Of a stretch of 31,647 nt of DNA, positions 26,937-31,647 are shown piece after piece. This DNA is from a virus. A program made the translations under genes and the position numbers. Position 1 is the first letter of the stretch, and each line of letters opens with the position of its first letter. The stretch covers positions 1-31,647 of the IMG/VR virus record IMGVR_UViG_3300022602_000289. One strand, given 5' to 3'. The notes under the pieces were generated by a model, which saw only the letters and a program-made list of their open reading frames with translations, searched no databases and was not told the origin of the DNA.

Positions 26937-28475
26937 ATGACATATACAATTAAAAATTACGATCAAAGCACGCTATTGACTATACCAGACGGTACTACTG
27001 ATCACAGTACTAGCCTTTCACTGGTAGGTAAAAATGTCAGTAACTTTGGTGTTTTACAAAATGAAAATTTTTTATATCTGTTACAGAATTTTGCCAATAG
27101 TTCAGCTCCAGCTAACCCTGTAGCAGGCCAACTGTGGTATGATACAAGCAACATACAACTAAAGTTTTTTGATAGTGCCAACTGGCAAATATTACCGGTA
27201 TTAAGTCCTAATAATACATCTGGAAGTAGTGGATCTTTATATATTGATCCTACAACTAATCAGTTACTTATAAACACAGCATTTTCTGGAACAGCTACTT
27301 ACGCTGTTATTGGTCCAGAGGCTGTAGCAGGTTTTGGAACTACAAGATTATTATCAACATCTTTAACTGCTGTATCCGATCCTAGAACACGTTCTGTGAT
27401 TGAAGTTATAGTTGACGGAGAGATAGTGGCAGTTATTAGCACAAGCAGTTTCTTTGTAGATTCTAGTAACAGCATTCCTGGTATATCTCAAATCAACAGA
27501 GGAATAACATTTAAAAATTATTCTACAAACGATTTTACACTTTATGGAAGAAGTCAACTGAGTAATCTAGCAACTACAGCAACTAATATTGTTGGAGGAT
27601 CTACTGGGGCTTTAATTGTTCAATCCGGACCTGGTCTTAGTACAACATTGGCTGTAGGTGCTAATGGTAATATATTATTATCTAACGGGACTACCCCTAC
27701 ATGGGCATCTACTACAACACTGTTAGTTAATCATGCCATTAAGACAGATAATATAACAGGTGGCGGACAAGGTTCTATTCCTTATCAAGCGAGTAATGGT
27801 TCAACAACTTATGTAGATTTAGGTAATGTAGGATACATGTTAACAGCTGGCGCATCAAGACCTGTTTGGTCTGATCCTAGTCAACTATCAGTATCTCTAG
27901 CAACAACTGCCACATACGCACAATCATTTAATACAAGTACATTAGTAACACATGCTACATTGGCTGATACAGCTACTAATGCTAATAGTGCTAATAATGC
28001 TTCTAATGTTCCATGGACAGGGGTACAAAATCCTCCTGCATTTTTAACAACATCAACGGCACTACCTGGCGGCGCTATTATTATGTGGTATGGATCACAA
28101 GTGTCTATTCCTCCAGGATGGCATTTATGTGATGGATCAAATGGGACGCCTGATTTAAGAGATAAATTTGTTGTCGGCGCCGGAAATAGTTATTCTGAAA
28201 ATGCTACAGGTGGTTCTGCTAATACTGTACTGCCAGCACATACACATGCATCGGCGGTAGTAGATTATGGTCACTCACATACTTTACCTGGAGGACCATT
28301 ATATGGACAAGGTACAGGTGGAGGTAGCCAGGCTTGGACTGAAGGTGCTCCAGCATCAACTGCTATTGCTAATACTAACATTACTGTTACTGTAGCATCT
28401 GCGGGAACAGGTACAGGAGTAGGAACTAACCTGCCCCCTTACTATGCATTGTACTACATAATGAAAACTAGCTGA
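26937..28475 (+). CDS. Tail fibre protein C (shared N-terminal module, collar with HxH motifs)
   Basis: A 512-residue fibre-type protein with a good AAGGA site 8 nt before the ATG. The N-terminal module is TSLSLVGKNVSNFGVLQNEN, LLQNFAN and GQLWYDTSNIQLKFFD. The C-terminal 135 residues are a tail-collar domain: GGAIIMWYGSQVSIPPGWHL, then CDGSNGTPDLRDKFVVGAG. A glycine-rich segment follows with two His-x-His pairs, H435/H437 (HTH) and H446/H448 (HSH), and the protein closes with NLPPYYALYYIMKTS. In T4 gp12 and gp37, HxH pairs bind zinc or iron on the trimer axis near the receptor-binding tip, so a metal-stabilised trimeric tip is inferred. The order (collar, HxH, LPPYYALYYIMK) matches the receptor-binding end of T4 short-tail-fibre-like proteins. 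It is the shortest of the four paralogues and precedes a 31-nt gap with a candidate late promoter. Confidence 0.85.
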   Translation: MTYTIKNYDQSTLLTIPDGTTDHSTSLSLVGKNVSNFGVLQNENFLYLLQNFANSSAPANPVAGQLWYDTSNIQLKFFDSANWQILPVLSPNNTSGSSGSLYIDPTTNQLLINTAFSGTATYAVIGPEAVAGFGTTRLLSTSLTAVSDPRTRSVIEVIVDGEIVAVISTSSFFVDSSNSIPGISQINRGITFKNYSTNDFTLYGRSQLSNLATTATNIVGGSTGALIVQSGPGLSTTLAVGANGNILLSNGTTPTWASTTTLLVNHAIKTDNITGGGQGSIPYQASNGSTTYVDLGNVGYMLTAGASRPVWSDPSQLSVSLATTATYAQSFNTSTLVTHATLADTATNANSANNASNVPWTGVQNPPAFLTTSTALPGGAIIMWYGSQVSIPPGWHLCDGSNGTPDLRDKFVVGAGNSYSENATGGSANTVLPAHTHASAVVDYGHSHTLPGGPLYGQGTGGGSQAWTEGAPASTAIANTNITVTVASAGTGTGVGTNLPPYYALYYIMKTS

Positions 28476-28485
28476 TCCATAAATA
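28476..28485 (+). promoter_or_regulatory. Putative T4-type late promoter upstream of fibre gene D
   Basis: TCCATAAATA begins right after the stop of fibre gene C and ends 22 nt before the ATG of fibre gene D. It is identical over 10 bases to the motif before gp6 (5501-5510) and has nearly the same distance to its start codon. It resembles the T4 late consensus TATAAATA. It would allow the last fibre gene extra, separate transcription. Confidence 0.6.
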
Positions 28486-28506
28486 TATTGAATTTGGAAA
28501 TTAATA

Positions 28507-30483
28507 ATGCCTTACATCTTATACAAGTCAAACGGTAAAACACTTGCTACAATACAGGACGGGAGTATAAACACTTCTAGTACACCTTTAACTTTTGTTG
28601 GCAGAAACTATGCTGGTTACGGGGAAATCCTAAATCAAAATATAGTTAAAATGTTAGAGAACTTTGCGAACACAAGTTCCCCAGCAACTCCTATGACAGG
28701 GCAATTATGGTATGATACAGCTAATCAAGTTCTTACAGTATATAATGGAACAAAATTTAAATCATTAACTACCTTTGGCGGAGGTAGTATAACACCTTCA
28801 AATAGCGTATATGGCGATCTTTGGTTTAATGATTCGGAACAAATACTTTATTTTTATAACGGAAATACTTTTCTACCAATCGGCCCTGCTAACAGTAGTT
28901 CAAACCAATCAGCTACGTTAGCAACCACAGCAATGGATGTAAATGGAAATAGTCATTATGTTATTAGTTTTAACGTAACAGACGACGGTGGCCTATTCCA
29001 AAGAACTGTGGCAGTAGCCAGCGATAATGATATACAATTAAATGTTGGTGATCCGCTATTTGATCAAAATTTTACTGTACTTAAACGTGGTATAACACTA
29101 CCTACTAGCGATCTTACTAACGGTAATAGTATATCAAGTCTAAGCGAAGGTGCTTATTATTTCTGGGGAACAGCGGCAACAGCCAGAGGTTTAGTATATG
29201 CTACAACAGCTGGACAACCCGCTGTATTTCACCAGGCTGAAGATTTCTTTTTGTATCAAGATTGGATTAATGCTCTAGCCCATGGATTATACATACAAAA
29301 CTATTATGGTATACATATTGGAGATGTTAGTCAAAATGGAGCTCAAGGTTTACAGTTACATACTACAGGACCGACAAATGGTTATATAGGACAGCTTAGT
29401 AACTGGGCAGGTTCTCAGTTAGATTTTGAAGTAGAAAATAATGGAGTATTACAAACTACCCTTAGTATTTCTGGATCAACAGTCCAACCAGGATTGACTA
29501 ATGCTGGAACTAATAATGGACCAGTTAGTATAGATTTAGGTGCTAACATTAATCCTTTTGCTAATCTTTATGTAAACACCATTACTAACAATATTTTTAA
29601 TACACTTCAAGTATCTACATTTAATATTATTTCTACAGGAACTGTAACAGGTAACTTAGGAACGTTTAATGTTTTAACAGCTACTAATATTGTTAACAAC
29701 TCTTTTTCTAGTGTAGTTAGCACAGTTACTGATCTAACAGTAGTAAACAATACAACAATAGGTAATGATCTTTATATAACTGGCAATATTACACACGTTG
29801 GTACAATACAATCTGATGGAAATGTAGTGTTTGGCGGAACTTTAAGTGTTACAGGTCAGGGTCTATCAGTTATACAAGGCGCATTGACCGTTAGTGGCCT
29901 TATTACAGGAAATGTACATGGAAATACCTACGGTGCTTATTCAACAGCTACATATGCTATCTTAGATAACATAACATCTTTAAATGGAATGGTTGTATCG
30001 TCTGCAGGTAATATAACAACTCCTGAGATATTTGCTCCTGGTGGAACAAATACCAGTCCGGGTAACATGTATGGAGCATGGACGATACATGGTAGTATGG
30101 CATCTACTGATGCTGATATAGCAGAAAGATATCATGCCGATTTTCAATATGATTATGGAACTGTTTTAGTAGTAGGTGGAAAATACGAAGTAACAACGAC
30201 TACAAATAGAGCGGCTGTAAATGTTGCTGGGGTTGTCAGTGAACGTCCTGCTTATAAAATGAATCAAACAGCAGGACCGGATATTTCACATCCGTTTATT
30301 GCTCTTAAGGGACGCATACCTTGTAAAGTCGTAGGAATCATACACAAAGGCGATCGACTAGTGACTAGTTCACGTCCGGGATACGCAGAAGCGTTCCAAG
30401 AAGGTGATAGCCCAAATGCTGTTATCGGAATAGCATTAGAAGATAATCTATCCGATTTTGGAAAAATAGAAATTAAAGTTTAA
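28507..30483 (+). CDS. Tail fibre protein D (shared N-terminal module, ADIAERY-type C-terminal domain)
   Basis: A 658-residue protein, the last of the four fibre-type paralogues. The N-terminal module has TPLTFVGRNYAGYGEILNQN, MLENFAN and GQLWYDTANQVLTVYNG, then a second GDLWFNDSEQILYFYNGN unit near 100-120. Residues about 368-472 are shaft-like beta repeats (LYITGNITHVGTIQSDGNVV; GGTLSVTGQGL; GALTVSGLITGNV). From about 531 it has a C-terminal domain common in marine phage fibres: ADIAERYHADFQYDYGTVLV, GGKYEVT, VAGVVSERPAYKMN, then a LKGRIPCKVVG strand and PNAVIGIALEDN. It resembles the Peptidase_G2 (intramolecular chaperone-type autoproteolytic) region of fibre proteins, but I cannot confirm a catalytic residue. 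A GGA precedes the ATG and a candidate late promoter precedes that. Its stop overlaps the stop of convergent thyA. Confidence 0.83.
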   Translation: MPYILYKSNGKTLATIQDGSINTSSTPLTFVGRNYAGYGEILNQNIVKMLENFANTSSPATPMTGQLWYDTANQVLTVYNGTKFKSLTTFGGGSITPSNSVYGDLWFNDSEQILYFYNGNTFLPIGPANSSSNQSATLATTAMDVNGNSHYVISFNVTDDGGLFQRTVAVASDNDIQLNVGDPLFDQNFTVLKRGITLPTSDLTNGNSISSLSEGAYYFWGTAATARGLVYATTAGQPAVFHQAEDFFLYQDWINALAHGLYIQNYYGIHIGDVSQNGAQGLQLHTTGPTNGYIGQLSNWAGSQLDFEVENNGVLQTTLSISGSTVQPGLTNAGTNNGPVSIDLGANINPFANLYVNTITNNIFNTLQVSTFNIISTGTVTGNLGTFNVLTATNIVNNSFSSVVSTVTDLTVVNNTTIGNDLYITGNITHVGTIQSDGNVVFGGTLSVTGQGLSVIQGALTVSGLITGNVHGNTYGAYSTATYAILDNITSLNGMVVSSAGNITTPEIFAPGGTNTSPGNMYGAWTIHGSMASTDADIAERYHADFQYDYGTVLVVGGKYEVTTTTNRAAVNVAGVVSERPAYKMNQTAGPDISHPFIALKGRIPCKVVGIIHKGDRLVTSSRPGYAEAFQEGDSPNAVIGIALEDNLSDFGKIEIKV

Positions 30484-31367
30484 ACAGCAAACGGAAATTC
30501 TATAGCAGATTGCGGGTTATAGTTTTCTAAAGCAATATCTGCCATGGTAAACTTTGATATATCTTTTATTTCTGGATTTAATACCAGTGTAGGAATATCT
30601 CCAGGAGTTCTTTTTAACTGCTCCTTAACACCCTTAACCTGATTCTCATAGATGTGAGCATCGCCAAAACTGATAATCAACTCCCCTACAGTTAGATCGC
30701 ATACCTGTGCGACCATGTGTGTTAGTAAGGAATAGCTAGCAATATTAAATGGTACGCCTAAAGGAAAATCTGCACTACGTTGGTACATATGGCAACTTAG
30801 TTTTTTATCTGTGCTAACATAGAACTGAAACATGATATGACATGGAGGCAACGCCATCATATCTAATTCGCCGGGATTCCATGCACTGACAATATGTCTA
30901 CGTCCATAAGGATCGGCTTTAATACCTTTAATAACATCTGACAGTTGATCTACTGTGTGTAGAATAACTGTTCTTACTCCAACTACGGGCTTTCTCCAAC
31001 TACGCCATTGTACTCCGTATATACGTCCTAGATCACCTTTGTGTCTAGCAACACGACGTTTAACCCAATAGTCCGCTTCAAGATTATCACTCCAAATAGT
31101 ACGCTTTTCTGTATAACGCTCTCCGTGTAGTATTTCTCTCAAACGAAACTCATCACCACTACCTTCTATAAACCAAAGTAACTCACTTACTACAGCTCGC
31201 CATGCTAACTTCTTAGTAGTCAGCGCAGGAAAACCCTGTGTAAGATCAAATCTCATTTGAGTACCAAATTTACTGATAGTACCTACTCCTGTCCTATCTG
31301 GTCTATGCTCGCCTGTCTTTAATATATCTTGTAGTGTATCTAAATATTGTTGTTCTGGGTGTTTCAT
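30480..31367 (-). CDS. thyA: Thymidylate synthase
   Basis: A 295-residue ThyA-type enzyme (E. coli 264 aa, T4 td 286 aa) that methylates dUMP to dTMP with methylenetetrahydrofolate. The family landmarks are all present: HRPDRTG with R25, a WRAVVSELLWFIEGS stretch near 56-70, RIYGVQWR near 115-122, DPYGRRH with R156/R157, LPPCHIMFQF with catalytic C176, QRSADFPLGVPFNIASY at 195-211 and DAHIYENQ at 236-243. The last residue is Gln where many homologues have His. The frame is open to an ATG at 31442, but the start at 31367 is preferred. It has AAGGA 7 nt upstream, the protein begins KHPEQQYLDTLQDIL as expected, and the extra 25 codons run through a strong hairpin. No intron interrupts it, unlike T4 td. 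It points towards the fibre genes and shares stop-codon bases with fibre D. An upstream - strand gene ends 71 nt before it, so they may be co-transcribed. Confidence 0.96.
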   Translation of the reverse strand: MKHPEQQYLDTLQDILKTGEHRPDRTGVGTISKFGTQMRFDLTQGFPALTTKKLAWRAVVSELLWFIEGSGDEFRLREILHGERYTEKRTIWSDNLEADYWVKRRVARHKGDLGRIYGVQWRSWRKPVVGVRTVILHTVDQLSDVIKGIKADPYGRRHIVSAWNPGELDMMALPPCHIMFQFYVSTDKKLSCHMYQRSADFPLGVPFNIASYSLLTHMVAQVCDLTVGELIISFGDAHIYENQVKGVKEQLKRTPGDIPTLVLNPEIKDISKFTMADIALENYNPQSAIEFPFAV

Positions 31368-31374
31368 TTCTTTA

Positions 31375-31379
31375 TCCTT
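31375..31379 (-). promoter_or_regulatory. Shine-Dalgarno deciding the thyA start
   Basis: On the minus strand AAGGA lies 7 nt before the ATG at 31367, ideal spacing. No comparable site precedes the upstream in-frame ATG at 31442. A short TCCT-CAA-AGGA complement just before it could transiently hide the site. Confidence 0.8.
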
Positions 31380-31388
31380 TGAGGAGAA

Positions 31389-31416
31389 TAAAGGCATCAG
31401 AAAACTAATGCCTTTA
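31389..31416 (-). promoter_or_regulatory. Hairpin in the thyA leader
   Basis: TAAAGGCAT (31389-31397) and ATGCCTTTA (31408-31416) form a perfect 9-bp inverted repeat with a 10-nt loop. On the minus strand it lies between the stop of the upstream gene and the thyA ribosome site. No clear U-run follows (ATTCTCC), so a processing, mRNA-stability or attenuation element is likelier than a standard terminator. A weak terminator cannot be excluded. Confidence 0.6.
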
Positions 31417-31438
31417 ATCTTATCTACTACTAAACCAA

Positions 31439-31647
31439 TCATTCAGCGGTTTCAGCCACTTTTTTAGTTTTAGCTTTACTTTTGGGAGGATCTAAAAGAT
31501 CAGCCTCCTTACGCAGTGCAGCCGCTTCTTTATAAAGTGCATCTGCTCTACTACGCATTTCTGTCGCTGTCATTGGTGTTGAACTGATTTCAATCTCTTT
31601 AGCTTTGATTTCTTCTGCTTTTTCTTTAGCAGTTTTCTTAGTAGGTT
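31439..31647 (-). CDS. C-terminal end of an unrecognised Lys/Glu/Ala-rich protein (partial)
   Basis: The minus-strand frame is open from the right edge to a TGA at 31441-31439, giving 68 visible residues. The start lies outside the window. The sequence is highly charged: KKTAKEKAEEIKAKEIEI, a break at SSTPMTATEM, then RSRADALYKEAAALRKEADL, and a basic tail PPKSKAKTKKVAETAE. The middle looks like a helix with coiled-coil heptads (A, L, Y, A, L, L). I do not recognise the family and assign no function. The stop overlaps an ATG at 31442 (ATGA), but that ATG is judged not to be the thyA start. It probably lies in the same transcript as thyA. Confidence 0.6.
   Translation of the reverse strand, partial: PTKKTAKEKAEEIKAKEIEISSTPMTATEMRSRADALYKEAAALRKEADLLDPPKSKAKTKKVAETAE

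Noticed and set aside
23197-30483. Diversity-generating retroelement or CRISPR-like repeats in the fibre region
   Set aside because: The repeated GQLWYDT segments differ in synonymous codons and are ordinary paralogy. No reverse transcriptase, template repeat or regular spacer array is present.
30480-31367. Group I intron or homing endonuclease in thyA, as in T4 td
   Set aside because: The ThyA frame is continuous from start to stop with all motifs at normal spacing.
31389-31416. The thyA leader hairpin as a standard Rho-independent terminator
   Set aside because: The stem is AT-leaning and is not followed by a clear U-run on the minus strand, so it is reported only as a leader hairpin.
31368-31442. 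ATG at 31442 as the thyA start, overlapping the upstream stop as ATGA
   Set aside because: It lacks a Shine-Dalgarno, adds 25 residues absent from ThyA proteins and runs through a strong hairpin. The ATG at 31367 has AAGGA at ideal spacing.

Overview
This window reads as a continuous piece of a T4-like (contractile-tailed) bacteriophage genome. By eye the DNA is strongly AT-rich, with heavy use of ATA (Ile) and AGA (Arg) codons. The genes are almost gapless. The baseplate proteins resemble the forms I know from marine T4-like myoviruses (cyanophages, SAR11 phages) more than those of coliphage T4. That host guess is inference: nothing here names the host, and there are no tRNA, rRNA, CRISPR, integrase or transposon signals.

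Layout. Positions 1-30483 (+ strand) form a late structural block for the tail-tube end, baseplate and fibres. In order: the 3' part of a gp48-like tube-cap gene; gp53 wedge; a large hub-like protein; gp5 hub/spike with a C-terminal M15-type peptidase instead of T4's internal lysozyme; gp25 wedge; an enlarged gp6 wedge; a giant 13.3-kb gene (4431 aa) in the gp7 position; a small structural protein; and four consecutive fibre/collar-type genes that share an N-terminal module. Most junctions are 0-14 nt. The two larger gaps, before gp6 and before the last fibre gene, each contain the same 10-mer TCCATAAATA, resembling the T4 late promoter TATAAATA.

Positions 30480-31647 (- strand) carry thymidylate synthase (thyA) and the C-terminal end of an unrecognised Lys/Glu/Ala-rich protein. 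They run towards the structural block and end in stop codons that overlap those of the last fibre gene. This marks a border between late structural genes and a nucleotide-metabolism region.

How the genes work together (family knowledge plus inference): gp48-like, hub and gp5 would make the central spike and hub at the tube end. gp53, gp25 and gp6 plus the giant gp7-position protein would form the six wedges around it. The 217-aa protein and the four fibre-like proteins would decorate the wedge periphery for host recognition. ThyA would supply dTMP for replication. The most notable features are the spike-peptidase fusion, a seven-repeat FG-GAP-like beta-propeller inside the giant protein, the tandem fibre paralogues with one shared docking module, and the paired promoter motifs.
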